From contig NC_073691.1 in the NCBI RefSeq assembly GCF_029784155.1, positions 26,138,146 to 26,202,145 of the forward strand: a DNA stretch of 64,000 nucleotides, in the 5' to 3' direction. The translations under genes were made by a program, and so were the position numbers. Under the pieces are notes generated by a model that saw only the letters and a program-made list of their open reading frames with translations, had not been told where the DNA came from and ran no database searches. The stretch's first letter is position 1. Each line of letters opens with the position of its first letter. Positions 22,204 through 33,136 of this stretch are shown in pieces. Origin of the DNA: Uranotaenia lowii. Lineage: Eukaryota; Arthropoda; Insecta; Diptera; Culicidae.

Positions 22204-23385
22204 CACTGCCGGCCAAAAGTTTGGGATCACCCACTAAAAAACATGCAAATTTTGATCGTTCATATCTCAGCCGTCTTAGGACATATTGCAAACCCTCTGA
22301 TCTCATTTGGAAGATAATGAGCAATAGCTATCTCGGAGGTATTTTTCCCAAATATAACGTTTTAGTTTTGAACTTAAAACTTAACCTAAAGTTATAACAT
22401 TTTCAAACAATCGCACTCAATATTCAAAGCCGATCATCTCGGGATAGGGTGGACCAAATCTCAAATTTTGAGTGGCATTAGAATTCCTGTTCTTTACTTC
22501 TCAAAACACAATCAAAAAAATTTGAGAAAAAATTCAAGAATGTATTTTTAATTAATAAAATAGACACTTGAGTTATCGTCCAAAAGTTTGGGATCACCTC
22601 TTTGTATGGTGAGTTTGGGATCATTCTTATAAAAACATGCAAATTTGTTTTATTCATATCTTTCTCATCTAACATCGTATTGCAGAGCTGAAGGGTTCAT
22701 TTGGAAGCTTAGGAATTGTTGTTTTTTAATAAATTCATTCAAAAATTATATTTTTAAGTGATAACCATAAAAAAATCACCTGAAATTAATTGTTTTTTTG
22801 AAAGTTCTCAGATTTTTTTTATAGTTCTCACCTTAAAATATAATTTTTGAATGAATTTATTAAAAAACAACAATTCCTAAGCTTCCAAATGAACCCTTCA
22901 GCTCTGCAATACGATGTTAGATGAGAAAGATATGAATAAAACAAATTTGCATGTTTTTATAAGAATGATCCCAAACTCACCATACAAAGAGGTGATCCCA
23001 AACTTTTGGACGATAACTCGAGTGTCTATTTTATTAATTAAAAATACATTCTTGAATTTTTTCTCAAATTTTTTTGATTGTGTTTTGAGAAGTAAAGAAC
23101 AGGAACTCTAATGCCACTCAAATTTTGAGATTTGGTCCACCCTATCCCGAGATGATCGGCTTTGAATATTGAGTGCGACTTTTTGAAAATGTTATAAATT
23201 TAGGTTAAGTTTTAAGTTCAAAACTAAAACATTATATTTGGGAAAAATACCTCCGAGATAGCTATTGCTCATTATCTTTCAAATGAGATCAGAAGATTTT
23301 CAATATGTCCTAAGACGGCTGAGATATGAACGATCAAAATTTGCATGTTTTTTAGTGGGTGATCCCAAACTTTTGGCCGGCAGTG
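22204..23385. mobile_element. Tc1/mariner-like foldback MITE, 1,182-bp near-perfect palindrome
   Basis: The left end reads TA-CACTGCCGGCCAAAAGTTTG and the right end is its exact complement, with TA outside both ends (22202-22203 and 23386-23387). The two arms, each about 575 bp, match with few differences (for example ACTTGAGTTATCG against CTCGAGTTATCG) and meet around 22795 with a loop of roughly 30 bp. The word AAAAGTTTGGGATCAC occurs near the tip and again near 22583, with complements in the other arm. No transposase. The mirrored 65-codon frames at 22478-22675 and 22914-23111 are the same arm read twice. Confidence 0.9.
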
Positions 23386-23387
23386 TA

Positions 23388-25979
23388 TATACATAATATT
23401 TTTAAATTCTATTCTTGATTATACTCACGCAGTCTACAATGAGCATCAAGTTGAATTTAACATATCGCATTCATTAAGAAAATTCTCTTTTGTTCATTAA
23501 TCATGCTACATTCACAAATTTATTGTTCAACCCTTTCACCGACTAAAGTAAAACATCGGTTTTGCTCGTTTCATGTATTATTTTATTCATCGTTAAGCAA
23601 TAAAATGATAAAATTAAAAATTTCTGGATCTGTGTACGCTGCTTATCGACTTTTGAGAAATATCATTTATACTTTCGTTTTATTAGTTTTCAATAATCAG
23701 TGATTTAAATTCTATGTCCTCGAAATATGTCTGAGAAACAGGGAAAAAAATGCAAAATAGTTGAAATCCCAGAAAAAAACGAAATAATCACATAAAACAA
23801 AACTTTCAGAACTCTTTACAAGTCGAATATAATTTTTTAATTTACCAAAACTAAACTAACTCTTAACTAAAAAATATGACGTCTTCAGTAAATATTACCT
23901 GAGTTTACTAAAATTGTAAATTTAACAAAGTGTCATTTACTGGTTTATATAACCAGTCAAAACAAATTTGTGAAAATTATCTAACTTTTCGTAATTGTCT
24001 TAATTTCCGAAATAATACGAGCTGAACTTGTTGTTATAATGTAAAACATTTTTTAGATCATCAAAATTGATCCATACGAATTTTAAAAAAAAATTCTACT
24101 TTCAAAATGATAATGATTTATCAGTGAGAAATAATCTTGAAGGAAAAATAAAATAGATCTGTAAATCTGTAAATAAAAACCCGCAGTCAACAAGACCGAG
24201 GCAAAAATACACAGATCAAAAGTTTGTTTACCTTCTAAAAATGTTCAATGAATCTAATAGGAACAGAACATTTAAAAAAACTCAAAACAAAAAAATAATA
24301 GGCACCTACTCAAACTAGGGAAGCAGTGTTTGACTGTTTGTACATTTCGACAATTTTAAACATTTCAATAATTTTGTGACCCTTTGATAATTTTCGTTAA
24401 TTTTGACAAGTTGAACAGTTAAGAAAATTTGAAACTTCGAATCGAAATATGAAATAAAAAATAAAAAAAATCCTTTTTCCCAATTCAATAAAACTTAAAC
24501 TTGTAATCTCATAGTCACCGAGAAAAATGTGTTGAAAATTTCGCTTATAACTTAAAGTTTAAACACCTTTCCTCTCCCCGAAAACGAAACAATATTGAGC
24601 CATTCGGTCAAGATGTTGTCCCATGTGGGGAGACCATATTGGTCCGAAATTGCTCACATATGGATGACCCATCCCAACTAATCCGAAGAGCAATCATGAT
24701 GAGGGGGAGGTAGTCCCGAATTGGACATCAATCTTTTCATCACCGAATCTTCATCCCTCGAGTATCTTCTCAGGGAGGATGCGTGTGTAAAGATTGGAGG
24801 AAAAAAAAATCCTTATAAACCGGAAGTCCGTTGAAACGGATCGATGATGACCCAACTAAATCTTTCGGAGCTGATACCGGAAACGACAGCATTAAATTTA
24901 TGGGTTGGGTTGTTGGGAACATGATGATTCCGACAACCCAATTCGAAAATAGGGTCCTTGGACAACACAATTCCGAAAATCGTACCCCAAATGTTTGTTT
25001 GTGGCTGCTGAATGAGAATGGCCAAGCCCATTGAATAATGATGTGGATGGTTGACCCGATTTTTGTTGGCTTTCTTTCGGAAGGGGGATTGGATCGATTC
25101 GATGGTGGTCCCCAAAAGAGGTTTTGATTGAAAAAGTTTGGGAATTTTTAAAGCTAAGGAGCACTAAGTCAACAAGTGTAAATCTTGTGGAAAGATATGA
25201 ATTCCGTAGAAAAAAAGAGAATAAACATAAATAAGCAAACACATTCCTCGAACAAAGAGTCGAAAATTCCAATCACCCTTTTTCAAACGGGAAAATGACT
25301 AATTTTCCATCGAGATTTACGAGCCGGGCCAGATCCTTGGAAATATATCACCCGCAAATCGCACGCACCCACAGATTTTTGAGTGGCTCTGAATAGTTCC
25401 GGAGGCGGAAATTCTCTCCCGGCAAATGCCATACCGATAAAGTTTTTCGGCCCGGTTTGGAACTTTTAATTTTTTGTTTCGTTCATCATCTTCATTCTCT
25501 GCTTTACAAGATGTTTGGAAAATGTGCCAACAAGGCTCCTGGCAGAAGCTGAGGCTCGAAGGCAGAAGCATTGCCGAAATTTTGGAATTCCCCAACGAGA
25601 TTTCATGGAAGAAAAGTTGGGTTGTTGGTCCTTCTTGTGGCGCGTGGTAATTTCCGACGCGGGGTTCCCAGAATGTTAACGATGCCCCCTAAGTTTGGAG
25701 ATGGAAAATTTTCTATAAAAAGCCATTGCCGCTAAAAATTACCTGAAAAATAGAATTCTCTGCAATTTATCATTAAAACAGTTTTTATAAAAGAATATAC
25801 GTTCAATCAGAAAAAAGAAAATTGTTGGATAGCAATTCCAGTTGCTCTATTGGAGATCTGCTCTTCTTGATGGTAAAAACAGAAACGAACAGCATCTGAA
25901 GGTTCCCTTGATCTCTTGATCTCCCGGAACACCGTTAAGATACCTCAAAGATCCCTTTTGGTTTCCTGTGGCTCGAAAA
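23388..25979. other. intergenic, no gene seen
   Basis: 23.4-24.55 kb is very AT-rich and includes scattered CAATTTTG/AATTTTGAC words (24340-24415). 24.55-25.75 kb is of more balanced composition, with several moderately long frames on both strands but none with recognisable motifs. It may be intronic or regulatory sequence of an unseen gene. Confidence 0.4.
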
Positions 25980-26165
25980 CCCAAACTACCAACTCCACAT
26001 ATTTACTTGAATAAAAGCTTTGAAAGTTACGTATTGGCTAATAAAGAGAATCAACTGCCCAATTCACTTGAGTGAACCTTATGAGCTCATTAATGAACTT
26101 GAAAGTTGCAAAAGTGATTAATACGTACGTTGTAAGGGACTCAAGTCAAATAAAGGGTATAAAAG
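25980..26165. mobile_element. partial copy A of the CAAGCAACC-type MITE
   Basis: Begins CCCAAACTACCAACTCCACA and aligns through ATATTTACTTGAAT, GAGAATCAACTGCCCAATTC and AAAAGTGATTAAT with both halves of copy B (27577-33028). It runs into a non-LTR fragment at its right side, and its own right terminus is not seen. It supplies the empty site for two insertions present in copy B. Confidence 0.65.
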
Positions 26166-26169
26166 TGCT

Positions 26170-27022
26170 CAAAACGGGATTTACTAAGTCACAAAAAGTG
26201 CATTGAGGTGTTTTCAAAATCAAATCACCACTTCGGATGAGTCCAACATAAATCGAGATGAAAGTGTAAGGATTGTCCAACTCCTGACAAATCCTACTAA
26301 CCATACCGTACATGGAATTGGCTTTGGCAACGACTTGTTCGATATGTTTCGAAAAACTAAGTTCTGCATACAACTCTTCGCCTAGATCTTTAACTGAAGA
26401 TTTTCTTGTTATGGGAAAGCTGTCTTGAAGACAATAATCGTGCACTATGTTGCTCATTTTCCTTGAAAAGGTGAACACGCTGCATTTTGAGGCGTTGATT
26501 TTCAAACCAAAATGGCTGCAAGGATCATTTTCAAATCATCCGCGTGGATCGGCACTAACACGTCACGCAGAACTTCGGGGAACTCGTTCATTACAGTTAT
26601 AAAAAGTAGGGGTCCCAAGTGACTCCCTTGTGGTACGACGCTGTTGATCAGGAATTTCGCATTCTCAGGTTAAACGAACTGATCTCTTTCTATCAGGTAC
26701 GAACGTATCCATTGTAGATCAACACCGGTGATTTCATTTTTGCGCAGCACTGACAGAAGAGCTTTAATATTGATAACGTCAAAAGCTTTAGACATGTCTG
26801 TGTATATGACATCTACTTGCGAACCTTGCGTCATCCATTGAGAAGATCGGAAAACAAATTCTGCTAAATTAGTCACAGTTGATCGCTTTTTTTAAAATCC
26901 ATGCTGAACATCTGCCATCTTTCTTTCTAGCCATGGGTACATCTGATCGTAAATTATGCTCTCGAACATTTTTGGGATAGCGGAAAGAATTGCTACCCCT
27001 CGATAGTTTTCAGCGGGCAGTT
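26170..27022 (-). pseudogene. non-LTR retrotransposon reverse transcriptase, broken
   Basis: Read on the minus strand: ENYRGVAILSAIPKMFESII, HGF then a stop, TNLAEFVFRSSQWMTQGSQV, YTDMSKAFDVINIKALLSVL, PQGSHLGPLLFI, the catalytic box as HADD, then KINASKCSVFTFSRKMS and VKDLGEELYAELSFSKHIEQ. This is the fingers-palm part of a jockey/I-like LINE polymerase. There is an in-frame stop near 26893 and a frame change near 26515. Endonuclease and gag-like parts are missing. It is distinct in sequence from the LINE at 27845-32885. Confidence 0.8.
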
Positions 27023-27576
27023 TTGAACCAAAAGAAAGATATCTATCTTGACAGATCTAATACTGGCAAACAGTGGTGACAGTTACATTGTTTGACTGAA
27101 TTTAACATGATTGCTTCTCTCATATCGCACATTGGTGAGAGGGTAAAGAGGACATATTCAATGGTGCCACACCGAAGACCACACGATGGCTTTGGATTCG
27201 TTCCTGCCTTCCAGTTGGCTCCTGGTTTCCACGCCCTGCATGCCCCTCGACGACCTTCCATGGTGCTAGTCCGAGGACCTCCATCTGGTTCTTGAATCGA
27301 CGACTTTCGGATATTCCCGGTCGGACACCTCACTATCTATCTGAATCCCGGTTCGTCGAACTTGCCATGGCTCTGCACCGGCAACCTTCCAGTGACACTG
27401 CATGGTTACTGACTCGTTGACCTTCTTTGGCTAAAGGCTAGTCCACACGAGGAGATGTTCTCAGCGTAGCCTATTTTATTCGGAAGGCACTGATACTGTC
27501 TTGGGTTTCCAACAACAGCTTTGGAACTCTTGGGGAGCACCATAGACAGACAGGCCCTGACTCATTGCGGTATATA
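27023..27576. other. unidentified, moderately GC-rich repeat-like sequence
   Basis: Contains recurring CGACGACCTTCC, CGGCAACCTTCC and CCGGTTCGTCGA-type words and no long convincing frame. The composition differs from both neighbours, so it is probably a remnant of a further mobile element, but the family is unknown. Confidence 0.35.
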
Positions 27577-27642
27577 CCCAAGCAACCAAAAGTCACATAT
27601 TTACTTGAATGAACGCTTTGAATTTACATATTGGCTGACAAG

Positions 27643-27790
27643 TGTGGCATCCCGGATTGAGAAACGTCTAAGCTGCATTCGGGGGACTCCAAGTTGAGTG
27701 TGTAAAAGAAGAGCAAAAATGTGAAGTATGTATTTTCCGGAGTTATTTAAAAACAGTTTTTGGTGATATTGTGTAGTGCCGGATATTACA
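27643..27790. mobile_element. 148-bp insertion in MITE copy B
   Basis: Copy A reads TTGGCTAATAAAGAGAATC where copy B reads TTGGCTGACAAG, 148 extra bases, then ACAAGGAGAATC. The repeated ACAAG (27638-27642 and 27791-27795) is a likely 5-bp target duplication. The ends TGTGGCATCCCGG and (complement) TGTAATATCCGGC are loosely alike. Small non-autonomous element of unknown family. Confidence 0.55.
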
Positions 27791-27888
27791 ACAAGGAGAA
27801 TCAACTGCCCAATTCCCTCGAGTGAACTTTATGTACTCAATTATTTATTTGTTTAAGTCTTCAAAATACTAAATTATGCACAGACTAT

Positions 27889-28265
27889 TTACAAACTAAG
27901 GATTCTTCTTTTAAAGGTTAATTTTGAAGCGTTAAAATCGAAGTTGTCGCTTGTCTCGTTGAATCTCCTACAGCATGTCCAGATGGGATTGTTGAGTTCG
28001 TAAAGTGTGCGGAAAGGCGGGAGCCGGAAGAATTGTTGTTGGTGTAAAGTCTGCGGGGGTGCATTTATTGGCAGACGAAATAAGAGTTCACTGCAGTCGA
28101 TATTATTACACAACAGGTCGTAGACGAAAAGTCGTTGAAGTAGCTTTCTGCGCTGCGCCAGTGTCGGAAGATGAATCAGATTGCACCTACTTTCGTACTG
28201 CGGTAGATACGTTGCGTCGTTCCAGGGTAATCGGCAAAGAGCGTACCTGAGAAATCTTTTCTGTA
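27889..28265 (-). pseudogene. LINE reverse transcriptase, C-terminal part (3' half of a split copy)
   Basis: Minus-strand frame QKRFLRYALCRLPWNDATYL, then RCNLIHLPTLAQRRKLLQRL, DLLCNNIDCSELLF and a C-end FDFNASKLTFKRRILSL. These are the C-terminal landmarks of jockey-like LINE polymerases (RFLRYAL, RC.L..L.TL..RR). It is followed by an A/T-rich tail near 27845. Its upstream half lies at 31913-32885; the frame was cut by the element at 28266-31912. Confidence 0.85.
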
Positions 28266-31200
28266 GGGGAGAGTGGGGATACTTGATCCCCTTTTCTTAT
28301 TTTCACCATATCTTTTTGGAAAAATTTAGCAACTCGCCGTCTTTGACATTTTCTGACAGGTTGTAACTTCAAGTTTCTATGCTCCAAAAATTAGAACGAT
28401 ACTTGAACCCGTTGATGAACTAGAAGCATTTTCGTGGGAGTAAAAAAATTGCGATTTTTCTGAAGTTAGGGGAGACTTGATCCCCTATTGAAGGAGGCTT
28501 GATCTTTTATTCAGGAAGCCCTAATCCTTGTATAAAAATCAAACAAAACCCCAAGATAGAATGTTAATTGACTATTTTGGTCATGTTTGTTCTCATTTCA
28601 CAATTTATAGCAGACATATGAAGAAAATTCTATAACTTTGTCTCAACGCTGATAACATTGCATACTTAAAGGCGCTATTTTTTATAATTCAGAGAAAATT
28701 AATTATTTTTGCTCTTTTCTTCAGACAATTGTTTGATAAGGGGATTTTTTTTTATTATCTGACGGGTTTGCGCCGGGGGTCTTCAGATTTTCCCCAAAAT
28801 TGAAAATTTGGTTCATTTTTGCGACTTAAAAACACATGTATTTTTTCAGATTTTTAACATTTTTATTTTTTGAGTTAGCTTCGGTTAGATTTTTTTGTAA
28901 ATAAAAAATAACCATTTTTGAAAGCTACATAACTCTGTTGTTTCTCAACGGAAATTATAAAATAGCACATCAAAATGCATTGAAATTTTATCAGCTTTTC
29001 AAATAGAATAGTTGAAAAAAATTAAATAATGACCTTCAACATGAAAAGTTGTAAATAAACTTTAAATGGCGTCTAAAAGTACCGTCTGCACCACCGAATA
29101 TTTTGCAAAAAATACCATTGTATAGCTCGATTCATGATGCAACTTTCATCTGAAGACACCAAAGTGGGCCATTAACACCTTGAAGAGTTATGAAAGAAAT
29201 AATGACAACAAATCTCTTTTTTTGCATCGAAAACAAACAATGGTCGAACAACTGCACTCACATATGGAGATACCAAGCACTTCTAACAACATGGAAACAA
29301 AAGAACTTATCAAAGCTGGTAAAAACACTATTTTTTCGTCCTTTTCAGACTGCCCCTACTCGCATAACAGTCCCATATGAATTTTCGTCATTTTAGGTCA
29401 ACATAAGGCTTCAACATAAAAGACTAAAAATAGAGGTTTTGTTCTAGAAATTTCGAAAAAAAATATCAATTCGTGGCTGTCCTATATGAAATATACCTGA
29501 ATAACAGTCCCATATGTGAAATACCACGGATTTGGTTACTTTTCAATGTTTCTTTCGGCGAAATAGTCTTTGGTTTATTGCTTTGAATCATTTAAACATT
29601 TTTTTAACTCACTTGATGTCGAATGATGCACACTAGTTTTCGAAGGCAGGTCTGACTTTCTTAGGAATGACTTCCTGAGCGAAAAACTATCGGATGCAAT
29701 CGAAAATCGTAAAAATATTCAACTTAAAATGTGGAATTTACGATATTTTTCCAATAGTTTGTTTATTTTCTGAAAATTGCATTAGGAAGCTCAAAAATGA
29801 TCAATTTAAGTCTTAGAAAGTAGCTTGGTTAGAGAAAAATATTATGTGTGGGACTGTTATGCGAGTAGATTTGAAAAAGGTTTCAAAAATGGTCGATTAA
29901 CAGTCCCATAATGAATAAAAATGGTGCTCTCGACCTTACCAATAACCCAATTTCGGAAATGTCAGGTCTAACGATTTATTATGACAACCTAGAAACGATT
30001 TTCGTTTATGCTGAAAGTGGTGGTCGCAATTTAATAATATATTCCAAAACAGAAAGAGCTGATTGTCTCGCTTGCTTATTTTTGTATATTGGACTGTTAT
30101 GAAAGAAGGGGCCGTAGATTGTTGCAGCTTAACTGACTTCATGTTATATCCAAAAATCTAATAACGTATTCGTTCATACCCAGTTTTGCATCGAGTCACA
30201 ACAAGTTATGCACATTTTACTGTCATTTTTAGAAGTTTATGCGCTAAGTTTGACATTCGTAATTCCCCAGATTTGATTTAAAATAGACGGTGGAACACTG
30301 AAGATTCGTGTGTGAGCGATCGAGGTAGCAAAACACTGACGACGAATTATGTTCGTTCTAGTATGGTAAACCTCAAAACTGGGCGAATGTAGAAAACGAA
30401 TACGGTTAAAGTATCATATTTTCATCATTTTACAGCCTGGGCTGGCCATACTGAGCTCTTTGATTATTTCTACAACATTTGTGCCACTTTCTCATACTTT
30501 TTTGATCAATGGGAAAGGATTTTGGTGTCCAGTGTTTAGCTCCCGATATAAAAATTTTGTAAAGCACGCCTATATTTCATTTTTTTAATCAGATTTTTGT
30601 GATCCCAAACACAGGGACTGAACCTTCTACTATTGGCATTGATTATGCTTCACAATGATCTTTGATCGAAAAATTAATAAGTTATATAGTATATGACCAG
30701 GTTGTAAAAGCAACATTCCCATTATTAGTTATATCACATAAACAATACGATACTCAGAATTTTGGTTAAAATTTAAAGTCAGTTTTGCTGCAAACACTCT
30801 ACAAAGCACGAAATAGTAGTGTTTTTTACCTGCTTTGGTAAGTTCTTTTGTTTCCATGTTGTTAGAAGTTCGCGCTACCTCCATATGTGAGTGCAGTTGT
30901 TCGACCATTGTTTGTTTTCGTCGCAAAAAAAGAGATTTATCGTCATTATTTCTTTCATAACTCTTCAAGGTGTTAATGGCCCACTTTGGTGTCTTCAGAT
31001 GAAAGTTGCATCATGAATCGAGCTATACAACGGTATTTTTTGCAAAATATTCGGTGGTGCAGACGGTACTTTTAGACGCCATTTAAAGTTTATTTACAAC
31101 TTTTCATGTTGAAGGTCATTATTTAATTTTTTTCAACTATTCTATTTGGAAAGCTGATAAAATTTCAATGCATTTTGATGTGCTATTTTATAATTTCCGT

Positions 31201-31912
31201 TGAGAAACAACAGAGTTATGTAGCTTTCAAAAATGGTTATTTTTTATTTACAAAAAAATCTAACCGAAGCTAACTCAAAAAATAAAAATGTTAGAAATCT
31301 GAAAAAATACATGTGTTTTTAAGTCGCAAAAATGAACCAAATTTTCAATTTTGGGGAAAATCTGAAGACCCCCGGCGCAAATTGTCAGATAATAAAAAAA
31401 AATCCCCATAAGCATTAGTTTTTGGATAAATATTAGTAATTTCGTAATCAGCAATCATAACGATCAATTCAGAAAAAGAATATGCCGTTTGGAAGGGGGA
31501 TCAATTGTACCCAACTCTAGGGGATCAATTGTACCCATAATCAACATTTTAGAAAACTTTTTCTGAAAAAAGTTGAGAGTTTTCCATTGCTTTGAAAACA
31601 TGGCATTATGAAGTTCATTTTACGCTCGAACGATTGATACATTGGAAAAAATATTTTTTTCATAATTTTCCCATGTAAGGAACATTTTAAAGTGATGAAA
31701 AAAGATCTTCAAGTTACATTTTGTGAAATTTTTCAAACAAAGTTCAATTGCTCAAACAATTATTTTGTTAAAAAAATTTAAACAACAAGCATTGTTATTT
31801 TGCTCATTTTGGCACATTTTTCTAGAACATTTGATCTTTGTAAGACATTCCAGTTTCGAGATATAGCTAAGGAATCAAGTATCCCCAGGGATCAAGTATC
31901 CTCATTCTCCCC
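28266..31912. mobile_element. TA-flanked MITE inserted in the LINE
   Basis: The left end begins GGGGAGAGTGGGGATACTTG and the right end, complemented, begins GGGGAGAATGAGGATACTTG; 23 of the first 26 bases match. TA at 28264-28265 and 31913-31914 is the target duplication within a GTA codon of the LINE. Several TTGATCCCC/GGGGATCAA words recur inside (28284, 28482, 31498, 31520). Without the foldback copy it contains, it is about 980 bp. No coding frame. Confidence 0.85.
28740..31407. mobile_element. foldback DNA element, copy 2 (2,668 bp)
   Basis: Same family as 4529-7124, with the same GGGGATTTTTTTTTATTATC termini and arms of about 600 bp. Here the flanking 4-bp target duplication is ATAA (28736-28739 and 31408-31411). 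It is longer than copy 1 by three internal segments, near 29490-29545 (about 55 bp), 29642-29649 (8 bp) and 30526-30540 (about 14 bp). Non-autonomous. It sits inside the MITE at 28266-31912. Confidence 0.85.
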
Positions 31913-32885
31913 TACTCTTTCAATGCGATCTGAGTGCAGGGCGTAATACGGCGCCCACACTTGGATTCCATATTCCAAAATACTTCTCACGTGTGAGCAG
32001 TAGATAGCTTTCAGGCAGTAGATATCACGAAAGTCTTGTGTGTTCCGCTTAATGAAGCCCAGCATTGCGCATGCTTTGTTAGTGGCGAAAGAAATATGCT
32101 CGTCAAATGAAAGCTTGGAGTCTAGAAGTAGTCCTAGGTCATTGATTGAAGATTTTCTGTCGAGGGGAGTTGAGTTCATTGCGTAATCAAATATTAGTGG
32201 CGATTTCTTACGAGTGAATGTTATTGCGCAGCATTTGTCTACATTGACTTCCATGCCATTGCGGTGACACCACGTGAGAAGAGCATTGATGTCCCTCTGA
32301 AGCAACCAGCTATCAAAATCGTCTTTCACAACTTTGAAAATTTTAAGATCGTCGGCATAAAATAGTTTTGATGACGTTAGTACAGTGGCGAGGTCGTTAA
32401 CAAATAAAATGAAAATCAAAGGTCCTAAGATGCTCCCTTGAGGAACTCTAGATGAGATTTCGAACGTTCAGATCGACTTTTCCTTACTTTAACATGTGCG
32501 TGGCGGCTGCTTAAATAGGAAAAGAACCATTGCGTTAACCAGTTGGGGAAGCCCATCCTTATGAGTTTTTCGATTGCCAGTGCGTGTGGAACTTTATCAA
32601 ATGCCTTGCTAAAATCGATGTACACGGCGTCAGTTTGCTCAGAGTTAGCCATGTTATCAATCATAGACGAGACTAACGACATTAGGTTAGTGGTCGTAGA
32701 GCGCTTCCGAATAAACCCGTGTTGCTGAGGGGCAATTATTCCGTGGACATTCCAGTAAAAGGCATCGTAGACCAGACGCTCGAAAACTTTCGATAAGCAG
32801 CTAAGATCGGAAATCCCTCGGTAATTTTCGACCTTATTGATGTTACCTTTTTTATGAATGGGAGTTATCGACGCTGAAAGTTTTA
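31913..32885 (-). pseudogene. LINE reverse transcriptase, catalytic part (5' half of a split copy)
   Basis: On the minus strand: SITPIHKKGNINKVENYRGI, FERLVYDAFYWNV, QQHGFIRKRSTTTNLMSLVS, YIDFSKAFDKVPHALAIEKL, PQGSILGPLIFILFVND, the catalytic FYADDLKIF, and onward to WAPYYALHSDRIERV. These are the standard LINE polymerase blocks. One frame change lies near 32455. The 5' part (endonuclease and first ORF) is missing beyond about 32885, as in a 5'-truncated insertion. The C-terminal part continues at 28265 after the inserted MITE. Confidence 0.9.
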
Positions 32886-33136
32886 AAAGTGATTAATATG
32901 TACGTTGCTCGTAGTCCTTAAGTCACATAAAGGGCTTCAATTTTGAGCTGCATAGAACGTACTTCATATCAATGATGGGCTGAGTAAGCGTTTCTGTACC
33001 TGTTTTATGGGACTTTTGGTTGCTTTGGTATTCTCGGAACCGCAACGTGAATACGGATCCCAGCTATTTAAAGATCACTTGAACCCTGTAAAGTGTTCTG
33101 GGTGAGTGTTTTTGTGCAAATATTGAGAAACTTTTG

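Larger units (their letters stand above)
27577..33028. mobile_element. TA-flanked MITE, copy B, split by nested insertions
   Basis: Left end CCCAAGCAACCAAAAGTCAC and right end (complement) CCAAAGCAACCAAAAGTCCC match at 18 of 20 bases, with TA at 27575-27576 and 33029-33030. Its own sequence is only the two outer parts (27577-27845 and about 32885-33028), roughly 270 plus 145 bp. Everything between is a LINE and the elements inside that LINE. Compared with copy A at 25980, the left part also carries a 148-bp insertion. Confidence 0.75.

Noticed and set aside
22478..23111. Two matching 65-codon frames with ATG starts listed on opposite strands
   Set aside because: They are the same palindrome arm read on each strand, with no transposase motif.
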